Assembly (NCBI GenBank): GCA_023630585.1
Contig: CM042544.1
Coordinates: 9,271,756 to 9,335,755, forward strand
Reading direction: 5' to 3'
Length of the DNA: 64,000 nucleotides
DNA from: Cranoglanis bouderius
Lineage: Eukaryota; Chordata; Actinopteri; Siluriformes; Cranoglanididae
Part shown: positions 9,701 through 20,757 of the stretch, one piece after another
How positions within the stretch are numbered: position 1 is the first letter of the stretch
Layout: the number at the start of each line of letters is the position of its first letter
Made by a program: the position numbers and the translations under genes
Notes under the pieces: model-generated
What the model was told of the DNA's origin: nothing
Seen by the model: only the letters and a program-made list of their open reading frames with translations
The model's database searches: none

Positions 9701-10466
9701 AGAAACTGCTGTCCCCTTTCTAAGGGAACTCAATGTTGCGTGAGCTTCACACTGTGGGAAGCGCCTTTGCGTGCGACTGGTATCTGAAGTCTGTGTAAAA
9801 TCACGCCTATTTATAAGCCTGCCATGGTCAGGTGACATGGCAATTAAGCGCGTTGTGTGAAAATAGCACCTGTGAACCACGCTGTCAGCCTTATTATCTT
9901 CAGTGGAAGACCGCATGTCAGTTGACTGTGTGAATGCTCCTAAAACTCTTCACTTTCTCTCTATTTTTCAGAAAAGAATATATATATATTTTACTTTTCT
10001 GTCCCTCGCCTCTTTGCGAGTATGAGTCAGAGAGAATGTGTTATTCTGTGCTTGGTTTTATTTCAGGGATAGACTGTTACACTTTCTGTGTGAAGTGTTT
10101 GGGGGTGGAGCATGCTGCAGCAGCCCTTGAGGTGGCTGACTGCACGCTTTGTGAGCGCTTCACAATTAAGCAGCTGTTCTCTCGGGTCGCTCTCGTCTCA
10201 GCCGAATGGAGTTCGGATTTGGAGTCTTGCGGCTCTGGGCTGGCCACTGCTGGCACCAGACGGCTCAGGTCATGGGAATCCCATATGGATCTGGAGGAGG
10301 AACCGGAGACAGATCTCTTGCTCTGTCCTCCGGATCCAACTCTCCACTACCGGGTTTTGGAGTTCGCTGTGAGTCTGTCCCCTGAGGGGCACCAGCTCAT
10401 AGATTCTGGTCTCTCAACCAAAGTTGTCATCCTAAATGCTAGGAACATCATTGTGACCCAGTGAAC
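9701..10466 (+). mobile_element. DIRS-like retroelement fragment (5' region and start of ORF1)
   Basis: 9701-9930 has a terminal-like stretch (ctttctaagggaactcaatg). An open frame then runs to a stop at 10462-10464. It contains FCVKCLGVEHAAAALEVADC and TLCERFT, a Cys-x2-Cys-Leu-Gly-x2-His-Ala pattern that I associate with the first ORF of fish DIRS-type elements. The rest is acidic and Ser-rich. No tyrosine recombinase or reverse transcriptase follows: at about 10467 the sequence changes to the tail of a - strand LTR element. Assignment is from memory of the motif only. Confidence 0.5.
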
Positions 10467-11578
10467 TGCTCCTTGTAACACAGCAAGGAGTGCTGTGTCC
10501 CCTCGTGGACCTCCGGCAGGGACGTGGCTTGGGTGGAGGTCATCCCGTGGACCTCCAGCAGGGACTTGGCTTGGGCAGAGGTCATCCCGTGGACCTCCGG
10601 CAGGAACTTGGCTTGGGCAGAGGTCCCCTCATGGACCTCAGACAGGAACTGGACTGGAACAGAGGTCCCCTCGTGGACCTCCGACAGGAACTGGACTGGA
10701 GCTGAGGTCCCCTTGTGGACCTCCGACAGGAACAGGGCTGGAGCGGAGGTCTCCATGTTGACCCCCGGTCTTGGCTCCGCTGAGGTGACCTCCTGCTGGG
10801 TCTCCGGAGCTCGGGGCTGGAGGTTGCCAGGTTAACCTCCAGGTGGAGCTCCGCTGAGGAGACCTCCTGCTGGGTCTCCGGCGGGAGCTCGGCACTGGAG
10901 GTTGCCAGGTTAACCTCCAGGGGGAGCTCTGCTGAGGAGACCTCCTGCTGGGTCTCCGGCTGGAGCTCTGGGAGTGTCCGCTTATGGAGCCATTTATGGA
11001 CACGCCAGTTGTCCTTAAAACACTCCTGAGAGCAAAAATAGGAGCTCCCGGTCCCCTGTTTACGACATCTGGGGCACTGTAGACTGGCCTGCTGGATGCA
11101 GCCCTCGGTTGCGCACTCCTGGGTCAGGGGCTGAGAGGTGCCGGCTGCCACGTCGGCCAGCTTCCTCCCATAGTGCTCAATAAATGGCTGGCTGGGCCGA
11201 TCAGACAGGCGGTTCCTCCCCAATAAGACCTTGAGGTCGGGCTGGAACTCGGAACTCCCGAACACCTGGATTAGTAGATCCACAAAGCCAGAAACCGTAT
11301 CTAGCCTTGTGGACCCACTGGCAAGGTGAAGCTCCACCCACTGGTGAGTGGAACCAACTAGGCAGGATAGGAGGAACCCCAACCACTGTTCTTTGTTGGG
11401 CTTGGGGTCCTCCAAACTGAGAAAATATATTTGTGCCCATAACAAAAAACACTGGGGCCAAGTGGGAAAACCATCGGCGTCGGGAGGAGAAATAAAGGTC
11501 TATTGGGTTAAAAAATTGAGTCATGGGAGGAACAAAACATGTGGCGCGGCCTGCCCTAAATTTCCCCACTGCATCCAT
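10467..11578 (-). pseudogene. Gag / C6H2 zinc finger / repeat-tail protein, frame-broken
   Basis: The start MDAVGK is at about 11578. An upstream frame and the main frame (from about 11445) need one shift, placed near 11480. The main frame reads WAQIYFLSLEDPKP, WLGFLLSCLVGSTHQWVELH and VSGFVDLLIQVFGSSEF, like the Retrotrans_gag/sushi-PEG10 type. At + strand 11115-10984 follows a 44-residue finger: CATEGC, QCPRC, YFCSQEC, HKWLH. It matches the MetAP1 N-terminal finger in spacing and in YFCSQ-x-CFK. Next come ETQQEVSSAELPLEVN-type repeats, then, after a further shift, FLSEVHEGTSAPVQ repeats of 14 residues. No protease, RT or integrase is present. Confidence 0.7.
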
Positions 11579-12354
11579 GATTTAGGCGGAGTATTCTGTT
11601 ATGTAACACAAGGGAAGGGCTGGATGCAAGTGCTGGGGAAAAGTCACTTTAATAGGAACAAGCAAAAGAACTGGGACATCCACAAAAATAGGAACAGGTA
11701 AAGAATAATCCATAAAAGGCAGGGCAATAATTCCAAAATAACAAGGCAGTGATTCCAAAAATTAGCGAGGCAAAAATCCCAAAATAACATGGCAATGATT
11801 CCAAAATAACAAAGCAATGATTCCAAAATAACAAGGCAATGATTCCAAAATAACAAGGCAGTGATTCTAAAAAATAGCGAGGCAATAATCCACAAAGTAG
11901 CGAGGTAATATTCCAGAAAATAGCGAGACAATAATCCACAGAATAGCTAGGCAAAAATCCACAGAATAGCGAGACAATAATCCATAGTCCAGGAAACGCG
12001 AGGTGAGTGCAAACGCAAAGGCACGTACATACATTAGACACAATACAGTTCAATACTCCACGCCGAGGTGGAGAAACAAAGGGGTTTAAATACTATTAAC
12101 GAAACAAGGACAAACACAAAACACCTGAAACTAATAATGAAACATAAAGCAGGAAACCAATGAATAAGCAGGGGCGGAGACATGACGTAAACCAAAAACA
12201 AAGAACCATCAGCAAACAGGGGCAGAGAGATGACGTAAACCAAAAACAAAGCACCACATGGTAAAGAAAATAAACCGAGAGTCTGTGAATGGGGAAAGTC
12301 CAACCGAGTTTATGAATGGGAATGAGGGGAATGCAGAAGTGGGAAACCCTAACA
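10467..12354 (-). mobile_element. Gag-only LTR retrotransposon with MetAP1-like finger, 3' truncated
   Basis: Minus-sense element. Its 5' LTR lies at 11597-12354 (tgttatgtaac to ccctaaca), then gag, a C6H2 zinc finger and a 14-residue repeat tail reach 10467, where DIRS-like DNA begins. The 3' LTR is missing. The LTR carries a TATA-like motif (+ strand tttaaatact, about 12085) and an array of about 22-bp units at 11700-11880. Just inside the LTR, + strand GGCGGAGTATT (11585-11595) is complementary over 8 bases to AATACTCC (12052-12059), consistent with self-priming. Confidence 0.75.
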
Positions 12355-13197
12355 CTCTGCAACATAGTGTTTTGGAATATTGCATAAACATTTGAGAATA
12401 AAGCACTATTTCCATCCCATGTGTTCAAGAGAACAAAATTGACATTTCCAGTGAAACTGGTGCAAAGTATCAATACATATGGTAGTTGTTGCAACCATAT
12501 TGATATTTGGGAACGGAATCGTGTGAGACAGTTCTGGGAGGTAATTATACCAAATCATTTTGATGACAGACTTTGGTTCAGGCATTTCAGTATTTGGGAT
12601 GCTGTGCAACAAGATCGGGCTGCAGGTTAGTCCAGTTATGCCAACCCACCGCACCCCAGTTCCAACAGAAAAATAAATTTCTGAGCCAATTATCCAATCA
12701 CATGATTTGTTGAAGCAAAGTCACATGACTTTTTTGATGCACATTGAGGAATTTATTTGGTAAATGTGCTTCCATTGTAGTTTATGTGCATGCCTTCTTA
12801 TTGAATAAAAAAATGATCCACCTCAGTTGAACGCATACATTTTTTATGCGCATTTTATGCATCTCCTGCTTCATCAGCCTGTATGTTACACAGGGTTCCA
12901 TTCCATCCAAGCAGGAACAGCACGTGAATACAAGTCAATACAAGTCAATATCAGACAAAGATAGACTGATTAAGCATGGAATCAGGCTCCTGCTTGGTTA
13001 GAATGAAAACCTGCAGCCACACCGGCCCTTTGTGGATAATATTGGGCACCACTCATTGAGGACCTTTAAATCATCAATGATAGTAAAATATTAAAGCTTT
13101 CAGGAATACATTTATACAGTGCAGTATGACTTTTCACTGACATATTTGAGCATATTTTTGTAAGATTTGCAGCACACTGTTTGATGCTCTTTGACAG
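12355..13197. other. Intron end, nothing recognised
   Basis: No repeat ends recognised. It closes with an acceptor (gctctttgacag) at 13186-13197. Confidence 0.5.
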
Positions 13198-13415
13198 GTA
13201 TAATGACTCTAGGTCCTAGTGGAACAGGGAAAACAACATGCATTCATACTCTGTTGAAGGCTATGACAAACTGTGGCACTCCACACAAAGAAATGAGAAT
13301 GAACCCTAAGGCCATTACGGCTTCCCAAATGTTTGGTACTCTGGATGTGGCCACAAATGACTGGACAGATGGAGTGTTCTCCACACTGTGGAGGAAGACT
13401 CTGAAAGCAAAGAAG
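13198..13415 (+). CDS. dnah5/dnah8: Dynein heavy chain exon C (AAA2 Walker A)
   Basis: It has 218 bp, completing the split glycine of exon B and ending in phase 0 before donor GTAAGA. The translation is I-MTLGPSGTGKTTCIHTLL, then MRMNPKAITASQMFGTLD and ATNDWTDGVFSTLWRKTLKA. GPSGTGKT is the P-loop of AAA2. AAA2 in axonemal dyneins binds nucleotide, in a structural rather than force-producing role. The MNPKAI and NDWTDG blocks are typical of this group. No defects seen. Confidence 0.96.
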
Positions 13416-14049
13416 GTAAGAATACTAACTGTGCATTGTAAATCTGCTAATAGTTCATTGTTGATAATCTTGATTGGTCATATCAGAAAGTGAAATATAA
13501 AGCTGTCAGAAAGTCACAGAAATGTGTTTTGCAACATAATATCTGTCTATGACATCTGTAAGTTATAAGCAACAATCATTTGTAAACATTTTTCCCCACA
13601 CTTAGAAACTGGATGGTTAAATATGTAATCATTCTACAACTGAGTGCCAGGGCACTTGCCTTCAGAACTAGTTAGCTTCAGAACTAGTAGAGTTTTCCTG
13701 TTTGATTGTTTCCTTGCCGAGTACATTGCTCTGTTTCATGTGATGTCACTGTATGACCATCTCATAATATTTATGACCAAAATATTCTGAAATTACTGAC
13801 TGCTATCAATATGCCACAGAGATCACACTTTTTCTTCATTCTTTTGTTTGATGTGAACATTTCGAGAAGCTCTTGACCTGTATCTGCATGAATTTCTGCA
13901 CTGTGATACTGCCACATGATTGGCTGATTAGATAACTGCAGGAATGTGCAGTTGTACAGGTGTTCCTAATAAAGTGGATAATGAGTGTGGCTACAGTGGA
14001 GTGGGTCGGGGGGATGACTGAACAGAAAAAAGAAAAAACAATAATAACC
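13416..14049. repeat. Intron start with a Tc1-type repeat end near 13750-13985
   Basis: 13750-13985 contains cattcttttgtttgatgtga, gctcttgacctgtatctgca, gattggctgattagataact and ggtgttcctaataaagtgga. This is a common right-end region of a fish Tc1-type repeat, and the left-end counterpart appears in blocks A near 9660-9710. The rest is not recognised. Confidence 0.5.
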
Positions 14050-15378
14050 TGGTTGCATAAGTGTGCACACCCTATAATAATGGGGCATTACTCTGAATGA
14101 ACCGATCATATTCAAACTCATGATCAAATGTAATTACCACACGCCTGTCATCAATTAATTTATTCTGATTAACCCCAAATAAAGATTACCTGTTTCTGTG
14201 GGATGTTCTTGACATATTCTTGGTTTCATCCGAATGCTGAAGCCATGGTCCACAAAGAGCTTACAAAGTATGTACTGGATCTCACTTTCAATAGGTATCG
14301 ATTTGGAGAGGGGTATGAACACTGTGCAGGCCATCATCAGCAAGTAGGGAAAATGGGACACCACAGTGAAATTATCAAAAACAAGATGTCCCTCCAAAAA
14401 TGACAAAAGGACAAGACAAAAACATATCTTGGAGGCTGCTAAGAGAACTATGGCAACGTTAAATGAGCTGCAGGAATATCTGCCAAATATTGGTATGTTT
14501 AAGAATGTGACAACAATCTCTCGTATTCTTCGCATGTCTGGGCTATGCGGTAGGGTGACTAGATGGAAGCTCTTTCTCATAATAAAAGACCAAGCAAGCC
14601 TAAATTTTGCCAAAACAGACATACAACCAACCCAAACCATATCACAAAATGTATTATGGTCTGATGAGACCAAGGTAGAAATTTGGGGGGAAAATTCTAA
14701 AAGACTTATCTAAAAGATATGCTGATAAGTTTATAACAAGAGCGCTTATCACCCAAAGAAAACCATACCCACTGTGAAGCTTGGTAGTGGCACCATCTTC
14801 TGCTGGGACTGAGACTCTAATCCAGATAGAGGGAATCATGGACAGCTCCAAATACCAATCTGTTTTGGCACAGAACCTGTATGCCTCTTTTAGACAGCTG
14901 AAAATGAAAAACAAAATCTTTCAGCATGATAATGACCCCATGTACAAATTCAGTTCTACAAAGGAATGGCTTTAGAAGATGATCACCGTTTTGGTATGGC
15001 CCAGTCAGAGGACAGATCTGGAATTACTTGAGGAAGGACTTGAATGACATGAAGAGGGCTGTGCACAGGATTACCCCTTGCAATTTGATAGATCTTGAGC
15101 ATTTTTGCAAGGTAGGGTGGAATGAAATTGCCAAATCAAGATAGTAGAATATTAGTTGTGTGAGCACACTTATGCAACGAGGTTATTGTAAACTATTTAT
15201 TTTTCTTTAAAAAAAAAAAAAATCCTAAAACTGTTCTATTTCTTTTGCACTTGAATTATGTTGGTTGTTATATCACATTAAAGGTGGAAAAAGATCAGAC
15301 ATAATTTATCTAATTTATCTAATACATCACAAATACCTGCAACTTTAACAAGGATGTGTGGACTTTTTATATCCTCTG
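14050..15378 (+). mobile_element. Tc1-like element, left end truncated, transposase dead
   Basis: The right terminus (gactttttatatcctctg then TA) ends at 15378; the left terminus lacks the matching outer bases. Transposase pieces are readable between about 14240 and 15140: TISRILRMSGLCGRVTRWK, VLWSDETKVEIWGEN (first catalytic Asp), FQHDNDPMYK (second Asp, about 14920). Stops and shifts break the frame and the final DLNPIE-type block is degraded. The family is shared with positions 1-835 and with the terminal piece at 60546. Confidence 0.8.
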
Positions 15379-16630
15379 TACATACACTAAGATAAACTAT
15401 TTATCTGAGCATTTATCTGTGATAGATGTTTTGGTTTCCAAAGATCATTAATTATGATCATAAATATGGTGGCTATGAGAAAAAATTACATGACTGAAAC
15501 AGATCAGTAGCAAAGTTGTCACCTACTAGTTTGAAGGAAAAGGCAGTTTCCTTCAGAACTAGAAAAGTCTCTCTGTTTGCTCATTTACTTTCAGAGTACT
15601 GTACAGAGTACAGAGTACTTGCAGAGTATTCTGGACCACCAGGTTATTTACCTTCAGAACTTGTGGAGGTCATTACAGGGGTTCATTACACAACCTGATG
15701 TGCATGTCTGTGGGCATTCTCATGCAAGGGCAAATAAGTTTATGAATATACTGCAGTGCAAATATCTTGTGCAGAAATGTCGTGTTTGGCCACAGCATAG
15801 CATGCATGAACTCTGGTCCCCAATGCAGACACTGCACAACCAATAACAATCTTAAACACAATTTTTTTCGGCATGAAGGTCAGGTGTGTTCCACACCTTT
15901 AAGAAAAGTTTTTCCTATTTTATGTGCTCCCAGTAGCAAAACATCATTCTGACTGGAAAAACTGGTGCACAAACAATACCATGACATATACTTTAAAAGT
16001 AGATCCAGGAAATAACATTTATAGACAACTCTTCATGGTCCAAGAAAAGGTGTTTATGCTCATTGTTTTACCCCATAGTGACAAAATGTTCCACTTGCTT
16101 GCATAAAACCAATGTGTGAATAGAGCACACACACTGACAAAAGTGTGTTTGACCCTTTACAAGCATGCCAGTATGTTGAGGCTACTCCAAGGTACCAGTC
16201 CCATAATACAATGACCAAGTCATCTGGGACATTAGGGAAGGTCTGAAGGGTAGCAAGCATGGAGGGCCCTTCACTAACATCAACAACAGGTGGAACCATG
16301 GTCTGCATGGCCAGAATACAGCCATGAGCATCACTGGCTTCATAGTCTGTTGGATGCACTGTAGTGTCATCCATAATAGCATGCTTTTTTTTGTTTAGAA
16401 TGAGCCGTCAAACACATTTGACAGTGTGTCTGTTTGACTTCTTGCTCTGCAGTGTGTTCTACTGAAAACCTTTTAAATTTGCCATTCCACATCTTCCAAA
16501 TGCTCACCTCAACATTGCTTCTGATTTAGTAAACCCTAAATGGTTGATGCAAAATACCACTAAAGTGTTGTTGGTCCACACTAGTATGATGACTCCTAAT
16601 TTTTTTCACTTTCCTTGAAATACTACGTAC
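15379..16630. other. Intron, nothing firmly recognised
   Basis: A - strand open frame at 16060-16374 (DDTTVHPTDYEASDAHG) and + strand frames near 15516-15950 show no family I know. No splice-bounded dynein sequence and no terminal repeats were seen. Confidence 0.45.
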
Positions 16631-16812
16631 TACATTTACAGCACTTGGCAGACACCCTTATCCAGAATGACTTACATTTATGTCATTTATACACCTGAGT
16701 AATTGAGGGCCTTGCTCAAGGGCCCACAGCAGCAGCTTGGCAGTACTGGGGTTTGAACTCATGACCTTCTGATCAGTAATTCAATGTCTTAACCACTGAG
16801 CTACCGCTGGCT
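16631..16812 (-). mobile_element. tRNA-derived SINE with L2-like tail, copy 1
   Basis: Read on the - strand, a tRNA-like head gives TAGCTCAGTGGTTAAGAC (A box, + strand 16786-16803) and GGTCATGAGTTCAAACCCC (B box, + strand 16748-16766). The tail is the complement of tacatttacagcacttggca, related to the L2 3' end at 47040-47115 (ggataagggcgtctgctaaa). This is the classic pairing of a pol III head with a partner LINE tail. Confidence 0.75.
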
Positions 16813-16855
16813 GTCTTTCAAAGCAATCAGAACATAGAAAGATTGATCCTTAATA

Positions 16856-18357
16856 CACGGTCATGTGAAAAAATAAGTACATCCCATGGAAATTGTTGCC
16901 TTTTTGACATATTTGGACAAGCAAACATTTGATCATCTTTGAAACTTTTTTTTAATAAAGTTGATATACTTGAACAAAACACCACAAGGAAAATTTGCTT
17001 TTTCAATCATTTATTCAACAGAAATATCAATAGATGTAATATTCTTCTGTGGAAAAAGTAAGTACATCCTTGGCCTCAAAAGCTAGTATAGCACCCTTTG
17101 GCCCTTCTTGTGGGCATTTTGCATAATTGTCCACCAGGCTTGCTGGAATTTTTGACCACTCTTCCATGCAATATTCTTTCAGTTGCATGATGCTTGAGGG
17201 TTTTATTGCATGTACTGTGCATTTCAAATTCCCCCACAACATTTCAATGCGTTTCAAATCTGGGCTTTGACTAGGCCATTCCATAACCCTCCATTTCTTC
17301 TTTTTGAGCCATTCCTTGGTGGATTTGCTTGTGTGGTTAGAATCATTATCCTGTTTAAAGGTTCACTTTCAGTTCAACTTCAACTTTCGGATAGATGGTC
17401 TCACATTATCTTCAAGCACTCTTTGATATGATGCAGAATTCATAGTAGAATCAATGAATGCAAGCTCTCCAGTCCCTGAGGCACCAAAGCAACCCCAAAT
17501 CATAACATTTCCACCACCGTCCTTCACAGTTGGTATGAGGTGCTTCTCCTGAAAAGTCTATGGTCTGCGCCAAACATGTCTGATGTTACTATGGCCAAAC
17601 AACTTTATCTTTGATTTGTCTGTCCAGAGCACATTATTCCAAAAGGCCTGGTTTTGCCTATATGCTCATTTGTAGACTTGCAAAGGCTTTTTCCTGGCAT
17701 GAGATTCATCTGTCCAGAGCACATTATTCCAAAAGGCCTGATCTTTGCCTATATGCTCATTGGAAAACTGTAGTATTGCAAAGGCTTTTTCCTGGCACAC
17801 CTGCCAACCAGGTCAAATTTGTGCAATCTCTTTCTGTTTTGAGGGTTCTTGGAGATTTCTTTTTGCATCAGATGGTCTGCTCTTGGGTTGGCCAGTCCAG
17901 GACAAATTGGCAGTCGTTTGAAATCTGCGCCATATGTAGATTATTTTCCTGACAGTGGAATGATGTATTTCAAATAATTTGGAGATCTTTTTAAATCCCC
18001 TGCCAGACTCCTAGGCATCCAGAACTTTTTCTGACGGCCTTACAGAACTATTTAGATCTTGGCATGATGACGCCACACACACATGAGAGGGGTATAAATA
18101 AGACAAGTTCCACTTGCACTCCTTAAGCAGGTTCTAATCACTGGCACCCAATCTTGAACACCTGATTAAAATTTTATGGATTTGAAGGTGTGATAAATCT
18201 AGGGGTATGCTTACTTTTTCCATGTGACTGATCTGTTCCTTGTTCATTTAAATTGTGAAAATTACTACAGAATGTCAATTTTATGTGTCGTTTGATAGAG
18301 TTGATGGAGTGTATAAACATTATTAATTGGCACTGTTTCAAATGTTTGCTTGTCCAT
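16856..18357 (-). mobile_element. Tc1-like element, decayed, minus orientation
   Basis: The left end follows TA at 16854-16855 (cacggtcatgtgaaaaaata) and a related motif (cttactttttccatgtgact) lies near 18210-18230. Minus-strand transposase pieces include EWPSQSPDLKRIEMLWGNLK near 17220-17284, where the DLNPIE-type glutamate block reads DLKRIE. A stretch near 17611-17740 is partly duplicated (agcacattattccaaaaggc twice). The next element is inserted in or beside its right end at 18359. Confidence 0.75.
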
Positions 18358-18358
18358 A

Positions 18359-19959
18359 CAGTGCATCCGGTAAGTATTCACAGTGCTTCACTTTTTCCAC
18401 ATTTTGTTATGTTACAGCCTTATTGCAAAATGGATTAAATTCATTATTTTTCTCAAAATTCTACAAACAATACCCCATAATGACAACGTGAAAGAAGTTT
18501 GTTTGAAATCTTTGCAAATTTATTAAAAATAAAAACGAAAAAAATCACATGCACATAAGTATTCTCAGCATTTGTCATGACACTCAAAATTGAGCTCAGG
18601 TGCATCCTGTTTCCACTGATAATCCTTGAGATGTTTCTACAACTTGATTGGAGTCCACCTGTGGTAAATTCAGTTGATTGGACATGATTCGGAAAGGCAC
18701 ACACCTGTCTATATAAGGTCCCACAGTTAACAGTGCATGTCAGAGCACAAACCAAGCCATGAAGTCCAAGGAATTGTCTGTAGACCTCCGAGACAGGATT
18801 GTATCGAGGCACAGATCTGGGGAAGGGTACATAAAAGTTTCTGCAGCATTGAAGGTCCCAATGAACACAGTGGCCTCCATCATCCGTAAATGGGAGAAGT
18901 TTAGAACCGTCAGGACTCTTCCTAGAGCGGACCGCCTGGCCAAACTGAGTGATCAGGGGAGAAGGGCCTTAGCCAGGGAGGTGACCAAGAGCCCAATGGT
19001 CACTCTAGCAGAGCTCCAGCATTTCTCTGTGGAGAGAGGAGGACCATCTCTGCAGCACTCCACCAATCAGGCCTGTATGGTAGAGTGGCTAGACGGAAGC
19101 CACTCCTCAGTAAAAGGGACATGACAGCCCACCTGGACAGCCCGCCAAAAGGCACCTGAAGGACTCTCAGACCATGAGAAACAAAAATTTAACTCTTTGG
19201 CCTGAATAGCAAGCGTCATGTCTGAAGGAAACCAGGCACCGCTCATCACCTGGCCAATAGCAGCCCTACAGTGAAGCATGGTGGTGGCAGCATCATGCTG
19301 TGGGGATGTTTTTCAGTGGCAGGAACTGGGAGACTAGTCAGGATTGAGGGAAAGATGAATGCAGCAATGTACAGAGACATCCTTGATGAAAACCTGCTCC
19401 AGAGCGCTCTGGACCACAGACTGGGGTGAAGGTTCATCTTCCAGCAGGACAACGACCCTAAGCACACAGCCAAGATAACTAAGGAGTAGCTACGGGACAA
19501 CTCTGTGAATGTCCTTGAGTGGCCCAGCCAGAGCCCAGACTTGAACCTGATTGAACATCTCTAGAGAGATCTGAAAATGGCTGTGCACCAACGCTCCCCA
19601 TCCAACCTGATGGAACTTGAGAGGTACTGGAAAGAAGAATGGGAGAAACTGCCCAAAAATAGGTGTGCCAAGCTTGTAAGCATCATACTGAAAAAGACTT
19701 GAGGCTATAATTGGTGCCAAAGGTGCTTCAACAAAGTATTGAACAAATGCTGTGAATACTTATGTACATGTGATTTTTTCGTTTTTTATTTTTAATAAAT
19801 TTGCAAAAATTTCAAACAAACTTCTTTCACGTTGTCATTAAAGGGTATTGTTTGTAGAATTTTGAGGAAAATAATGAATTTAATCCATTTTGGAATAAGG
19901 CTGTAACATAACAAAATGTGGAAAAAGTGAAGCGCTGTGAATACTTTCCGGATGCACTG
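18359..19959 (+). mobile_element. Complete-length Tc1 element with TA duplication, transposase dead
   Basis: Inverted ends cagtgcatccggtaagtatt (18359) and the mirrored tactttccggatgcactg (ending 19959) are flanked by TA at 18357-18358 and 19960-19961. The length of 1601 bp is normal for Tc1. The transposase starts at 18759 (MKSKELSVDLRDRIVSRHRS, paired helix-turn-helix) and runs to a stop at about 19124. Later pieces include FQQDNDPKHTAKIT near 19440, but stops (for example aaggagtag at 19485) and shifts inactivate it. Its right end is 149 bp before dynein exon D. Confidence 0.9.
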
Positions 19960-20108
19960 TAAATGTGAAATGAGTTCCCACTTAGTACAGTAAAATGTGC
20001 TGAAATTGTTTGCAGTAATTGTGCTGCAGATGAAATGGATAAAGGTCACTTTATCTAAAATTCTAGAATATTATTTATAATTTCTAACACTTGAATGTAT
20101 GTTTTCAG

Positions 20109-20420
20109 GGGGAATGTGTATGGATTGTTCTAGATGGACCAGTAGACGCTGTCTGGATTGAAAACCTCAATTCAGTTTTAGATGACAACAAAACTCTTAC
20201 ACTGGCTAATGGAGACCGTATCCCAATGTCTCCTAACTGTAAAGTGGTTTTTGAGCCTCACAACATAGATAACGCTTCTCCGGCCACTGTTTCTCGTAAT
20301 GGCATGGTCTTCATGAGTTCATCTGTGCTGGACTGGAAGCCTATTCTACAGGCTTGGCTAAAGAAACTTCCAGCATCACAGGCAGAAGTGCTTCTAAGCT
20401 GCTTTAACTGCATCTACCAG
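20109..20420 (+). CDS. dnah5/dnah8: Dynein heavy chain exon D (AAA2 Walker B and sensor region)
   Basis: It encodes 104 codons, phase 0 on both sides, with acceptor tttcag at 20103-20108 and donor GTCAGT at 20421. The translation opens GECVWIVLDGPVDAVWIENL, where VLDGPVD is the AAA2 Walker B strand. It continues LDDNKTLTLANGDRIPMSPN, FEPHNIDNASPATVSRNGMV and ILQAWLKKLPASQAEV. The NGDRI and NASPATVSRNGM blocks are strongly conserved in axonemal heavy chains. No defects. The intron that follows is 28.7 kb, the largest in the window. Confidence 0.97.
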
Positions 20421-20592
20421 GTCAGTGTCAAAGTAATAACAGCAATGGCCCTTATTCATCAAAGTAGAAAAGAACACAGATTTGAGTGTACTAACAAATC
20501 TTTCTGATTTATAGGTAGCACTACATTAATAAGCATGCCTTAACAAAATAATAAACATTATTAAACAGTTTAAGTATTTTTTATAGTAAGTA

Positions 20593-20757
20593 GATTACAT
20601 TTATGGCATTTGGCAGACACCCTTATCCAGAGCAACTTACATTTATGTGGCTGAGCAGTTGAGGGCCTTGCTCAAGGGCCCACAGTGGCAGCGCTGGGAT
20701 TTGAACTCACGACCTTCTGATCAGTAGTCAAATGTCTTAACTACTGAGCTACCACTG
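20593..20757 (-). mobile_element. tRNA-derived SINE with L2-like tail, copy 2
   Basis: Same structure as copy 1: tail ttacatttatggcatttggc at the + strand left, B box complement gggatttgaactcacgacc at 20696-20714, A box complement gtcttaactactgagcta at 20734-20751. Confidence 0.75.

Noticed and set aside
16748..16805. A tRNA gene on the minus strand
   Set aside because: Box A and B are present, but the sequence lacks a proper acceptor stem and occurs in three copies attached to an L2-like tail, so it is a SINE.
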